From Sanguinoderma infundibulare (lineage: Eukaryota; Basidiomycota; Agaricomycetes; Polyporales; Polyporaceae), in NCBI GenBank assembly GCA_032821775.1, contig JAVLRN010000006.1, positions 1,674,001-1,738,000 on the forward strand: a stretch of DNA of 64,000 nt, given 5' to 3'. The translations under genes and the position numbers were made by a program. The notes beneath the pieces were generated by a model. The model saw only the letters and a list, made by a program, of their open reading frames with translations, did no database searches and was not told where the DNA came from. This document shows positions 12,145 through 24,003 of the stretch, piece after piece. Every line of letters starts with the position of its first letter. Position 1 is the first letter of the stretch.

Positions 12145-15100
12145 ATGGCTGCCACCCCCGTCGACCCCCTCACGCAACTCTCGCTCGCCCTCGCCGCACC
12201 GGCCGACTCGAAGGAGCAGGCGGAGCTGCTCGCGACGCTGCGCGAGTCGCTCGAGAACCACCCGAGCCTGTCCATCCTCTGCTCAACGCTCATAAAGACG
12301 CTGTCTGGCGGCGCGGGGGACTCGCTCGTGAAGACGTGGGTCCTCAGCCTGCTGCACTTTGCGATATGCAAGTCGAATCTGAGCCAGGACGCGCGCACCC
12401 AGCGTGCGTGACTTTTTATCTATTTGAGTCGCACGAGCGAGTGGATCGTGACGTTGACATGGCTTGCTTTTGGGTGTTAGTTGCGGACCAATCGTTGGAG
12501 ATCCTTGCGGGGCTGCTGAATGACGGCAACGTCAAGACGGTGAAGGTGGTTGTGCAGTGCTTCCCGACGGTGTACGCGCTGCTGTTTCGGTCGCTGTGAG
12601 TGGCACGCACATTAGGCTCTCCCCCTTCCGCTCCGTCATGTGAGATTGCGTCTGTGTTGACTAGATAATATAAAGATGCGTGAACCGTAACAACCGCAAG
12701 CCATGGGACATCCTCTCCCAGGTCAAGGCGCGGATCCTCGAGTTCGTTTGGGCGCCACACGTCAACAGCGGATTGAGGATGTCTGCCGTCAAGTTCATGC
12801 AGCGGGTCATTCTGGTCCAGACACGCGGGATTAACGACCCCAGGGTGCGTCCATGTCCCCGTTTGAAAGCGTTCAGTGCTGATTTGGTCGTACCACTTAG
12901 CTCCAAAACAGGGATGATCCCAACGTAAACATGGTTCCTTCAGACCACCCCTTCCTGTCCGTTCAGGCTTTGGAGACAGAGGGCGTGAAGCTTCTCGAGG
13001 GGGTCATCACCACGCTGTACACGACCAAGTGAGTGTCGGTGCTGTATGCGCAGTTGAGCCCGCTTTGACAAGCACCGACCCAGCGATCCGGATATGCTTT
13101 CGGCTATCTTGAACAGTTGGGCCAACCTCGTCAAACGACGTCCTGCGCTCGTGGAGTTGGTGGTGTCGGCACTCATTCAGTGGACGCCTATCAAACTCGA
13201 AGGCCTTCCAGCCTCGATCATCCGGAGTACGGAGAAGGCACTTCGCATTCTACTGACGCATTTATCTCGGTATGTATTATTACATTCGACTGTTTTGCTG
13301 GTGTTCACTATTTGTAGCACGCAACAGGGTCAGCCGTTCATTGGACAGATGCAAACTGCACTTGCCGCACAAGGAGCTAGGATGGAGCAGGCAGCGGCGG
13401 AAGAGAAGGCTCGTAAAGCGGCAGCAGCAGAAGCCTCCAAGAAGCGCGCAACCGCAGCGACGCCTATTGCTGAGGCACCAGAGTCGAAGCGACCCAAATT
13501 GGAACACGAGGCTACGGCCCCCGTCGGTGCTGCCGGTTTCGACTTCAGCTCGCTTCCTGCCTCTCTTGTGACCGACTTGATCGTCGCCAACTTGCAAGCA
13601 CACACAGAAAATGCGCTTATCGGGCTCGTTCAAGCATACCGACATAAGAAGGCTACGGCCACTGCATCATCCGATATCCCCGGACTGTCATCGACACCGA
13701 CACCAGCAGAGCAGGCTGCCCCTACCCCACCACCTCCCGCCCCGCGCCCACCCCCTTCAGGACCGCGTGCTGATCGTGAAAAGAAGCCGAAATCGCCGCC
13801 ACCCCCACCCCCACCTGCTCCGGTTAAAGTGGAGGAACCCGTGGATCCTCTCAAAATGGACATTGACGATGAGGAGATGGAGTATGAACCCGACAGACTC
13901 AACTTCGAGGTATGATGTTCTTCTGTTCCGTTGCGCTAGATGCCTCACAGGCTTTGCAGATATCCGGGGAGGCGGAGCCTGTTGACGAAGCCGAAGCAGC
14001 ATTAGACCATGAAATGGCGGAAGCGGAAGTGCCTGTCGCCGACTTCACGCTTCCACCCGCACGCGAGCTCGACGCAGACGACCGGGAAGTGCTCATGCGC
14101 AAAGCCATCACTCGAATACGGGAAGGTGCCAAGGAGCTTGCGACGGCTGAGAGTGCCCTCGATAGCTCGGATCCTCACCACCTCAGGACGACTCCGTCAG
14201 ACATGTGGATGTTGCTTCTAGTAAGGATGGTCACTCGTGTCAGTGACCCTTCCGCTTTACAGGAGGAGAGTGAGGATGATATGAAGACGGACGATGCAGT
14301 GGTGAAAAGATCGGAGATCTACGATCGACAGGATCGCCTACGACATGCATTGTGCGAGTATATCATGGCCGACTTTTCTGGACGGTGAGTATCATCAACA
14401 ATGAAGTTGTAATGTGTACTGATTTCAGCTAAAGGATACGACTTGCGACGACCTGGATGAATGAGGAGTGGTACAACGACAGGATACGTCGTCAACAAAA
14501 TCGTGAATGGGTACGCTTTGCCCCATTTATTTGAGTTGAATCACCGCTGACATATGCGACCTCAGCAACCCAATTACGAGACTTGGCTGAGCCAGATCGT
14601 AGCGGCGTATCAGACACATTCGGAAGGCAAGGATAGGACATTCTCTCGCTTCTTGCTTGATTTGCCCGCCGTACCACAAGATGTCCTCAATCTCCTCAGA
14701 GAGTCCTGCGTTGAGCCAGAACGGTTTGTTTCATCTGCATGCACTCTACGTCGTTCGGCAGAAATTGAATGCATTGCTATACCATCAGACGACAAATGGG
14801 TTTTGCGGCTCTGAGGGAGTTCGTATCACAACGTCCGTCATTACGCGCTGAAGCCATGAACATGCTCCTGGAGTTGACAACACATCCCGACAAAATCACG
14901 CGTGGTGCGGCGATCAACACGGTCAAGCGGTGGATCCCCGATGTACAGCCTATGGCCGACATGGTCCGCGACTTCGCATTGCAACTGCTTCGTCGACTCC
15001 AGTCTCGCCCAAAACAGGCCGAGGAAGAGAAGCCGGAGAAGCCCCAGGCAAACGGCGCCGACCACGATGAGAACATGGAGGATGGGCAACTTCCCCAGGA

Positions 15101-16549
15101 GGATATCATCCAAACGCCGTACCTTCCGGAGCAGCTCGAGCTTCCCGCGGTGGACGCACAAATTCTGCAGCACGTGGAGCTCCTGTTCGCCCTGTCGACA
15201 AAGGTTCCGGAGTTTTTGGACGAGTACGTGCCTGCTTTCCGACCTTTCGTAAATTATGTTGCTAAGGTGATGTTGCCAGGATCTTTGCGGCCTACGGAGG
15301 GATGGATGTGACAGTGCAGGAGACCATCCAACAGTTGATTACACCACTGGTGCGGGCACTGGGGTCAACACACGGGAAGCTCCTCACACTCCTTCGGACA
15401 TTCCCTCCTGGAGCCGAATCGCTGGCGCTACGTGTGCTGAACATCTTCACGGAGTCGGGCCGACCGAGTGCGCAACTGGTGGCATTGGTGAAGAGTCTCG
15501 TCAACGAGCGCGACCTCGACGCACGTTTCCTTATCCCGATCATCGCAGAAATGGACAAGGTATTTACGTTTAGTCTATCGTCACGCAGTGCGTACTCTTA
15601 CCCTTTCTCAGGCCGATATCCTGCGACATCTACCGCGCATCGTGTCCATCCTCAACGGCACGCCAGAACCCAAGCAGCTCGTGCGTTCGGTGTTCAGTTC
15701 CGTCGTCAGCACACCCCCAGAAACGTTCGGTAAAGTTACGTCTAACCTACCGCGAGTGCGGCAAAGCGAGCTGCTAACACCGGCGGAGCTCATGGTCTTG
15801 CTCCACGAGTCAGAGAGAGAGATCGGGCTGAGGAGCGCGATAGAGGGTAAGCACCGGTTGAGCAGATGCTTTACACGACGCCGCTGAATTGACGACGCCA
15901 TCCGCAGCTATCTCCATCTGTTTCTCGATGACTGACATTTACCGCTCTGAGATCCTTGGCGTCGTGATGAACCAGCTCGTGGATGTCCCCAATCTCCCGA
16001 CGCTGTTTATGCGGACAGTACGGCCACCTCTCGTCTCACTACTATCTGACGAGCCCCGATGTTTTTCGGGCCGCTGACGCCTCCCTCCCTCCCTTTTCAC
16101 CACAGGTGATCCAAGCCGTGACCACATACCGCTCGCTGCGCGGCTTCGTGTCGACGACGCTTCTCTCGCGCCTCATTACGAAGAAGATCTGGACGAATCC
16201 GCCGCTGTGGGAAGGCTTCATCCGCTGCGCCAAGCTCATCGCACCGCAAAGTTTCGGGGCGCTCCTCCAGCTGCCAAAGGAGCAGCTGCGCGAGGTGGTC
16301 GAGAAGCAGCCGACACTCAAGGCCGAGCTGCGTGAGCACGTCATGAGGAAGGGCACCAACAAGGCGCGCGTCGCCGGGTACCTCGACATCTTCGGCGAGG
16401 ACGACTCGAGCACCACCACTGCGACCACCACTACGGCCGCAAGCCAAGGGTCACCAGCTCCAGATTCCACTCCGCAATCCGAGCCGGAACCGGATCCGGC
16501 GGAACCAGAACCGGAACCTCTTCCTGTGGTGCCTGCGCAAGCTTCTTGA
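12145..16549 (+). CDS. PTA1: Symplekin/Pta1, pre-mRNA 3'-end processing scaffold
   Basis: Scaffold of the cleavage and polyadenylation factor in the nucleus. Fourteen exons: 12145-12403, 12481-12595, 12676-12844, 12901-13028, 13084-13269, 13318-13909, about 13961-14384, 14435-14510, 14566-14723, 14789-15223, 15280-15559, 15612-15846, 15908-16017 and 16106-16549. The N-terminal part is the symplekin/Pta1 HEAT-repeat domain (NRNNRKPWDIL, MSAVKFMQRVILVQTRG, LSAILNSWANLVKRRP). A Pro-rich, charged linker follows. The C-terminal symplekin domain contains LLTPAELMVLLHESE and the WTNPPLWEGFIRCAKL block. The acceptors for exons 3 and 8 (AAAG type) are weak but keep the frame. Length of roughly 1,200 residues matches symplekin rather than the shorter yeast Pta1. 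Confidence 0.92.
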
Positions 16550-16862
16550 ATCTCAAGTTTGCTGTAGGGTGCTCGCTGCACATGCTCGTAAATATTGGTA
16601 CGCATTTCTTAGTGTATAGTAGCCGTAGTAGTAGAGCGTAGCACATCACGCCCCACCTGTAGCATGCTTGGACAGTGACGATGGTTGGTTCGCCACGCGT
16701 TGGGTACGGTACATAGGTAGCACGGTAGCGAAACATCCCATCTTCTCCAAAGTGAGGATCCTATCGGCCTTGGTCCGCAACTCGAAAGGCCCTCAAACCC
16801 GCCGCAGGCCACAACCCAAAGCGTCCCGATTGCTGATTCTCGTGTAGCATGAAAACGGGAGG
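16550..16862. other. Intergenic, convergent 3' flanks
   Basis: Between the stops of symplekin (+) and Rpc53 (-). Nothing recognisable. Confidence 0.6.
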
Positions 16863-18572
16863 TCATGTAGTGTCCATGGTGAGGAGGCCGTCGCCGAGTT
16901 CGAATGCTGGAGGAGGGTTGTCCGCGAGTTCCATAGCACTGAGCAAGGCGTCGAGGTCTGGGGTGACGACGAATCGCCGGTTAACTTCCCCCAAGACGCA
17001 CAGCCGCTTGTTGGTCGAGTCGAGGTGGACGGCGTGTTGGAGGAACGAGGGTTGTGTAGCGGCGGTGACCTGTAGACGTCTGTAAATAGCCGCACGAGTG
17101 TAGAAACATAGATAGATAGGCGGTGTTTCGAACGGAATGGACACGCACATCCATGACGATGCCGTTGCGCATGCGCATCTTGACCGCGCCGCTCTCGTAG
17201 ATCTCGAGCTGGCCGACGACGCCGTCGACCGTCGGCGACTCGGCTGCTTTTTCGGCAGCAGCTTGTCCGTCGGGCGCGGCTGCTGGCGGTTTTGTGTCCT
17301 GCGCGAAGGTGACCTTCTTGGTCGACTCTTCGCTCGTCCCCGGCTCGGCTTTGCCTTTGCCTTTGACGTCGGCGTTTTGTGGCGCGTGACGGGACTGGAA
17401 GACGGGGAAGGGTTCTGGGAATTGGAAGAAGTATAGTCGTTCTTGGCGGATGTCTGCATCCTACACTCGGAGTGAGCACGGATGACCCCGTTATGTGAAG
17501 TGCTCCGGAGACGGGAGACGGCATACCTCTTCCATTCCTTGAGCTTGGGCGAAGTCGTCAATGATGTCTTCCAGTTCCTCCTCCGACTCGCTTTCGCTGA
17601 GGTCGACGGCGTTGGCCATGTTGACCTCCTCTTCCGGCGAGCCCTCCCGGTCGACGTCCATGGCATCCGCTACAACCATAGAAATCTCAGTACTATACCC
17701 TGACGTGCGGAATAATAGCATATATGCGCACCACGTCGCTTCTCATCCTTTAGCTCCACCTTTTTCTCCTTCTTGACCTTGCCCTTTGTCCTGTTCTTGC
17801 CCGCCTCCCTCTCCTTCCGCAGGCTCTCCGGCGCCATCCAGTCCATCTGCCGCACGTTCTCCATATCGACGATCTCCACGCCCTCGTCGGGGTCCGAGTA
17901 CGCCTCCTCCTCTTCCCGCTTGCGCGCCTCCATTTCGCTCTCACCGTCCCTGCCCCGCTCCTTCTTCAGCGACGGCGCCGTCGTCTGCGTCAGCCCCGCG
18001 CCGAGCTTCGCCGAGCCCGCAGGTCCCCCGACAGGCGCGAAGTTGGAGCGGGGTGCGGTGCGCCGCGCGGAGGAGGTGCCAGCGAGGGCGGGGCCCATCG
18101 CGAACGGCCCGGAGGCGGTCATCTCGACGGCGGGAGGGCGGGGTGCGGCGCCGCCGCGTGCTGCCCCTGCGCCGTCGGCTCCACGCCCTCGACCGCGGCC
18201 GCGTCCCCGGTCTGCGCCCCGCCCGCGGCCACGGTCGGTGGAGGGGGCGGAGACGGGTTCGTCCTGCGGAGGAGCGGGAGGATTGTGGTGAGACGGGCAT
18301 GCGGTGACGGATCTGTGTGCGGGGACGTACTTTCTTGGGTTCTCTACATAACATAGTCGGTCGATCAGTTGCAGAGTTGCATGGGGTGTGGCAAGGGAGA
18401 CTCACTCCTTGACGCGGCGGGGCGGGAGGGTGGGGAGGAACTTGAGCTTCTGCGTGCCGAGCCTGGTCACGTCGCTCTGCTTCTTCGCGAGGCTCGCGAT
18501 TGCTCTTCCTGGGGTGCTCGAGCCCGAGCCGGAGGGCACGGGTGTCCCGCTGCCAGAGGGCTGCTCAGACAT
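16863..18572 (-). CDS. RPC53: RNA polymerase III subunit Rpc4/Rpc53
   Basis: Subunit of the TFIIF-like Rpc53/Rpc37 heterodimer of RNA polymerase III, needed for termination and reinitiation. Exons 18406-18572, 18331-18343 (13 nt), 17732-18263, 17527-17669, 17149-17460 and 16863-17069. The N-terminus is low-complexity, with an Arg/Gly-rich stretch and a Lys/Glu-rich stretch (KKERGRD, KVKKEKKVELKDEK). An acidic run follows (SESESEEELEDIIDD). The C-terminal Rpc4 domain contains ERLYFFQFPEPFP, KVTFAQ, GQLEIYESGAVKMRMRNGIV and LGEVNRRFVVTPDLDALL. The last segments are the conserved core by which this family is recognised. It is head to head with the phosphoribosyltransferase gene over 277 bp. Confidence 0.92.
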
Positions 18573-18849
18573 GGTTGTACGCTGCACTTGGTTTGGTTGG
18601 AGGAGAGACGACCGCGGCGTCCGAGTCCACGGCGCGGCGTCGCGTCTCGGAGTCAGTGCGTCCTCGATTAGAAGTACTCAAAAACGGATCTAGATCAAAT
18701 GGAGATAAGGCTAAGCGAGAGATGATCTTATCCGCCGTCATGGAATCCTCGGAGCCGGCTCGAGCCTCGTCTGGCAATATTCCTCCCCACCCCTCCCCCG
18801 TCTCCGCCTAGTCTCTAGGTCCTCGCTCGGAAGCCCACACGCACCCGCC

Positions 18850-20025
18850 ATGGCCGGACAAGAGCCCGAGCATTTCCGCGTCACGTACAACGACGTGCAC
18901 AACCTCATCCGCGCGAGCGCGGCCAAGATCGCCGAGTTCAAGCCGGACATGCTCATTGCGATTGGTGCGCCCCGAGCATCCTCCCCGAGCGTCGTGTGCT
19001 AATCCGCTTCACCCCTCTTGCGCAGGTGGAGGGCAAGTATACCCTCTTGCTGCTCTTGGGATTTGATCTTGACGTTCCCCGACGATGCAGAGGCTTCTTC
19101 CCTGCCCGCGTCTTGGTGTGTGCCCCTTGTCTACGTTCGGTGCTGGGTGATACGCTGAACTCTCTCGCGTTTGCGCAGCGCACATTCCTGAAGAGCCCGG
19201 AGAGGAAAGGCAACATCCCGATCCATGCCATTGGCTTGTCGCTGTACGAGTCCCTCCCTGGCTTGACTGCCGAACAAATCGGCGCGGAGGTCATCCGTAC
19301 GCAGTGGCTGTAAGCTCCCTTGTTCGATGCGCGGCGGCTTTACCCTTATTCTGGCATTGACAGTGGCCCCGAGTCCGGCGAGCTGCTCCTCGGCAGGCGT
19401 GCTCTCATTGTGGTCAGTGTCATTCTCGTCCATTCAATCTTCCCACTGCAAGTGATGAACCGGGGCTCTTGTAGGACGAAGTGGACGACTCTCGCAAGAC
19501 TCTCCAGTAAGATTCGCTATACTCTGTTCAGCGGAGCTAATTCTGACCCATATCTACGGTTAGTTACGCGGTGACCGAGCTCCAAACAGACGTCGAACGC
19601 GCACTCCAGGCGCTCCCCGAATCCCAGCGGGATGCGAAGCGCACCAAGTTCGCTGTTTTCGTGGTCCACAACAAGCTCAAGCCCAAACTCGCGGAGCTTC
19701 CCGCCTCGCTCCCGTACGCAGATAATCTCTCCTCCAGCGTGCAATGTACACGTGCGCAGATGCCTGAGACACGCTCTATAGATACTACGCGGGGGAGGAG
19801 ATTGAGGATGTCTGGTGAGAAGATTTGCCTGCGCTATTCTTGGGGACTGGCCCACTCATTGAGACGATGCATCGATAGGCTCGACTACCCCTGGGAAGCG
19901 CAGTGAGTCCCTGGCCGGCTTCGTCCCACGGGCGCTCGCACTAAGTCTCATCTCGCAGAGACATTGAAGAGCATGACCGCCTTGCAGCAGAAGGCAAGAA
20001 AAAGCGGGCAGCTGCAGCCCAATAG
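18850..20025 (+). CDS. HPT1: Hypoxanthine/xanthine phosphoribosyltransferase (Hpt1/Xpt1-like)
   Basis: Purine-salvage enzyme transferring phosphoribosyl from PRPP to a purine base in the cytosol. Ten exons: 18850-18964, 19026-19032 (7 nt), 19091-19115, 19179-19309, 19364-19412, 19475-19506, 19564-19713, 19782-19814, 19879-19902 and 19959-20025. The product has IAIGGGGFFPARV near the N-terminus, LSLYESLPG, IRTQWL and the PRPP-binding loop ALIVDEVDDSRKTL, then VVHNKLKPKLAELP and DYPWEAQ. This matches yeast Hpt1 in order and length (about 220 residues). The intron starting at 19033 has a GC donor (GCAAGT); no GT donor there keeps the frame. Preference for hypoxanthine, guanine or xanthine cannot be told from sequence. 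Confidence 0.9.
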
Positions 20026-20731
20026 CCAAGCGCAATCAATGTCAAGGGCCGCCTCGAGGCTCGCGCCCTTGCGTGGTCCGTCTAGGCGATTGGGCGAGGG
20101 GCTTGAGAGATCCTATTGGCGGATGGTAGCCGCGCGCAAGGGAGGGGCAGTAGCGAGCAGCATTGTCGCACGCCAGGTTGATGGTCACCCACACACGTAC
20201 TCGTGAGCTGGTACGGAGAGAGAAGAAGCGGGGGCGTCGTGTACGGTACCTAGACGATAGAGGTCGAACATGTTTGTCTGTACGCCTGTGCGATGGCCGC
20301 AGCGGGGACGATGATTGGGTGCGGGGGACGGAGGACGATGAGTGGGTGTAGTCAGAGTGGCTGATTGAGAGATGGGATGACTGGGAGGGTATACGGCAGA
20401 CGGATGAGGCGGCTGCTCGTGCCAAGTGCCACGCCCTCTTTTCCCATTTGCCACCGCTGCCAGTCCACGCGCTCCCATCGCCCCCACCGCCGAGCTCATC
20501 CCGGCCTGAGAGCATCCCTGACTGCCTTGCTATAAGACCAGCTCTCGCCACACGCACAGGGTCGCATCTCCCCTCCCGCTGCCACCCGCGCGCCGCCCCG
20601 GGTCCATCTTTGCGTCCCCTTCGCGACTATCTGCCGACGTCGACCGCGACCGCCACGACGACGTGAACTGAAGCTCGCCCCGCCCCTCGACCCTTCAGCT
20701 TTTGGAACCGCAACGCCTGTTTTCATATTAT
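20026..20731. promoter_or_regulatory. Intergenic region upstream of the mitoferrin gene
   Basis: About 0.7 kb with pyrimidine-rich segments between 20440 and 20700 and an AT-rich CTTGCTATAAG at about 20525-20535 that could be TATA-like. No coding potential recognised. Promoter role is inferred from position. Confidence 0.4.
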
Positions 20732-22319
20732 ATGGCAGAACACATGCCAGAGCACATTGAGGAGATCGAGTATGAGGGTCTCTCGGCGAACGCGGGTCTC
20801 GGGGTGCGTTTTCCTACGTTTTTGACAATGAAGAAACGGTCAAGTGACGCAGACGTTTGGACAGGTCAGCATGGCGGCGGGGGCTCTGGTAAGTACACCG
20901 CCCGCTAAACGTCCCAAACACACACACAGGGCATTGGGAGCCGGCGAGGAGAGCTTTGCTGAACGGTGACATTTGCAGGCCGGGATCACAGAACACGCCG
21001 TGATGTTCCCCGTGGACAGCATAAAAGTCCGTACTCAACCGCCTCAGACACTCGCGCAAAATGCTGACTTTTGCCACGCATGATGCGTCCGCAACCGAAC
21101 GAACACTCAGACCCGCATGCAAGTCTTCGCGACCTCGCCAGCGGCCGTGTACACCGGGGTCGGGAACGCGTTCACGCGCATATCCTCGACAGAGGGCATG
21201 CGCGCCCTCTGGCGCGGTGTCTCCTCAGTCATCATGGGCGCAGGCCCCGCACACGCAGTACACTTCGGTGCGTACGAGATGATCAAGGAGTTCGCTGGTG
21301 GCAACGTCGAGGGGGCGCAGAACCAGTGGATAGCAACATGTGCGTTCCTCGTCTTCTCGTCTTCTCTTCCCTTCGCGCACCCGAGATCTGACCACGCTTG
21401 GTCTCCTTAACCCGAATCCTCCGAACTCGCCGAACATGCTATCCGTCAAACGCCGCGCGTCCGATCCCGAATATGCCGAACGGACTCGATACGAAAAACC
21501 TATGACGACACCAACGGCTGCGCCGCGAGCAGCAATAGCAGGCGCGTCCGCGACGATCGCGAGCGACGCGCTCATGAACCCCTTTGACGGTGAGATGTCC
21601 GCCTCCTCTCGCGAAACCGCGCATCCGACCCTTTTCCCTCCCTCCCCCGCCCTCGCGTTCTCCGTTCGCCGCATCGCCCATGTCCATGCGCACGTCCGTG
21701 TCCATGTCGCCTGTGCGCGCGCAACGCCGAACCCGATCGGTGTCCTCCCCCGACAGTGATCAAGCAGCGCATGCAGATGCACAAGTCGAGCTACCGCACC
21801 GCGTTCGACTGCGCCAAGACCGTCTACCGCACAGAAGGCCTCAGCGCGTTCTACGTCTCGTACCCGACGACGCTCACCATGACCGTCCCGTTCACCGCGG
21901 TGCAGTTCACGGTGTACGAGCAGCTCAAGAAGCTCTTCAACCCCCAGGGTTCGTACTCGCCCTCCACGCACATCGTCGCTGGGGGACTCGCGGGAGCCGT
22001 CGCCGGCGCGGTGACGACGCCGCTGGACGTCGCGAAGACGATCCTCCAGACGCGCGGGACGAGCCACGACCCCGAGATCAGGCACTGCAAGGGCCTCGTC
22101 GACGCGTTCCGGATCATCTGGACGCGTGACGGCGCCAAAGGTTTCATTCGCGGGCTGTCTCCGAGAGTACTTACGTTCATGCCAAGCAACGCGCTCTGTT
22201 GGCTGTCGTATGAGTTCTTCAGTGCGTCTTTTCTTCTTCCCTTTCTTCGCGCGTCGGACGCGTGCTGACGTCATGCGACCGGCTTGACTCTTTCAGAGGC
22301 CGCAATACGCGATCAATGA
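20732..22319 (+). CDS. Mitochondrial iron carrier (mitoferrin, Mrs3/Mrs4-like)
   Basis: Member of the mitochondrial carrier family, predicted to move Fe(II) across the inner membrane for heme and Fe-S cluster synthesis. Exons 20732-20803, 20865-20888 (24 nt), 20979-21026, 21111-21339, 21539-21589, 21757-22221 and 22297-22319. The three carrier repeats are visible through their signature segments FPVDSIK-TRMQ, NPFDVIKQRMQMH and TPLDVAKTILQTR, each a P-x-[DE]-x-[VI]-K motif after a transmembrane helix rich in Gly. GAGPAHAVHFGAYE and VPFTAVQFTVYEQLKK are typical of Mrs3/4 and mitoferrin. About 300 residues, the usual length. Confidence 0.92.
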
Positions 22320-23704
22320 CGAGCGGACGCAGGTGGCTCCTCGCCTGTGTGGTGCACCGTCGTGTCGCGGTCATAGCCCCACCGCGCCAGCGCGTTCCGA
22401 CACGCGTTCGTTCAACATCCACGCGCCCGCCGCCGCATCGTCAAAATGGGACTGGGGTTTGATTCTTGTGTGCGTCGCGGCGGAGGCATAGGAAGACGGA
22501 CATGTCACTCGCCCCCGCCTGACCCCTGCCCCGCCTCCGTCCGTCTCTTCGCACATCCGGCGTCGCGCGCAGAATGCCGACGCCGACGTTTTGGGTCCTC
22601 CACGAAACTACCGATACTTATTCTTGGTTGTAATTACCTCATCATCGGGGGTCAGGAAATTAGTTTGATACATAGTAATGAGATGACGAGACACACAAGT
22701 CACGATTGATATACATCATCATCATCACCACCGCCGCTCCCCACATATACATATGTCGTTATCGCCTGCCCGATGTGCTCGCTGTGCTTTTGTCTCTCGC
22801 GCTCTGCCGTACATGATTGTTCTAGAATCGTTCATCGAGGACATTGCCTCGTGCCGCCACCCGCCGCTCGTAACACATGTACATCGATCATATTGATGCA
22901 TGACGAACAGTCACAAAACGTTTCCCATAGACGGCGGCACGCCGACGACATGCATAATTCATCACGTTTTTTGTCCCTTTCCGTGCTTTGGTGTGATGCA
23001 ACCAGGATGCAGCCAGGTTGTCGTTCGGGAGGCGAACGACATAGTATCCCACCCCTTCTTTCCGAGAGCGACTACGACGATCTCTTTTCTACAACGACAA
23101 GGAGTCGACTCGGATCCTGTGGTAAGATTCTTATTGGTGTGTTGACGGCAGGCATCGAGGTTGCATTTCACGGCATGTTTTGGAAAGGCAGGTGGTAGGA
23201 AGAAGTCCCGCAGGCCATGGAATAAGACAAGGCGAACATAAACGCTCCTGCATAAGCGATGTACGGGTCATGTTTCGACGTTGTGCGATAGCCGGGGGTC
23301 GCGGTGAAGATAAGAGAGCCTGCATACCCACAAGAAGTAAGCGGACTTATTCATGCTGTGGACGACTGGTACTTAGGGTATACCCACCTCTTGAAGTGGG
23401 CCAGGCAACGGTTGGGGGCGTTGAGGAGATTCGACAGCAGTGAGTGCGTTGCTTTGGTGACGAACGATTGCCACTTCCAGAGCACGCTGAATCCAAGAGC
23501 CTGGTTCACAATGTTCCAACTCCATCTTGAATTTATCCGTATCTAGTGAGCGGCACGAAGTCTCCAAACCCGGCCTTGTGGTTAACCATCTCAACATCGG
23601 CGCATATCCGGACATCCGATATTATTACGTACAGTTCAGCAGACCATAACGAGATGGCCCGCTCCGAATAGGGTACGTCGCGCTTTTTTTTTTTGGGGGG
23701 GGGA
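22320..23704. other. Gene-poor region
   Basis: No recognised gene in about 1.4 kb. A short ATC repeat lies near 22711-22730. At 23684-23703 an 11-T run abuts a 9-G run at the edge of the P450 relic, an unusual homopolymer junction. Confidence 0.55.
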
Positions 23705-23990
23705 GATCATTGACGATCTCCAAACCATTCAGGAACAGGACGGGGAAGCCCATCTAGACATCCAGGTGGACCACGTCTCCTAGAGCACCATTGATTCTTC
23801 GTCAGTGTCGTTCCCACCTCAGGAAAACGCAGTCTAACAACCTTGCAATAATCCTTCCTCCACTCGTACACCTGTTGCGGGGCGGTCACGTCCAGCAAGT
23901 TGCCGAATATCGGCAGGCCAGGAGGGCGACCAGGAGGCGACGACAGCTTGCGCTGACGCTCAACACGAACCGCCGCCACCCCCAAGAGCA
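23705..23990 (-). pseudogene. Cytochrome P450 N-terminal relic
   Basis: The reverse strand encodes the membrane-proximal start of a microsomal P450: hydrophobic GVAAVRVERQRK, the proline-rich hinge SSPPGRPPGLPIFGN, then YEWRKDY. A second exon-like piece reads DVVHLDV-stop-MGFPVLFLNG, which is the next conserved block of the same family. It carries an in-frame TAG at 23754-23756. The intervening intron's donor has decayed (GCAAGG preceded by T rather than G). The remaining roughly 400 residues, including the heme-binding Cys motif, are absent. I call it a truncated pseudogene. Confidence 0.75.
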
Positions 23991-24003
23991 GGACACCTGC
24001 GCA

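Noticed and set aside
21225..22274. 349-codon minus-strand open frame over the mitoferrin gene
   Set aside because: The + strand encodes three complete carrier repeats. The reverse frame is Arg-rich and without domain features.
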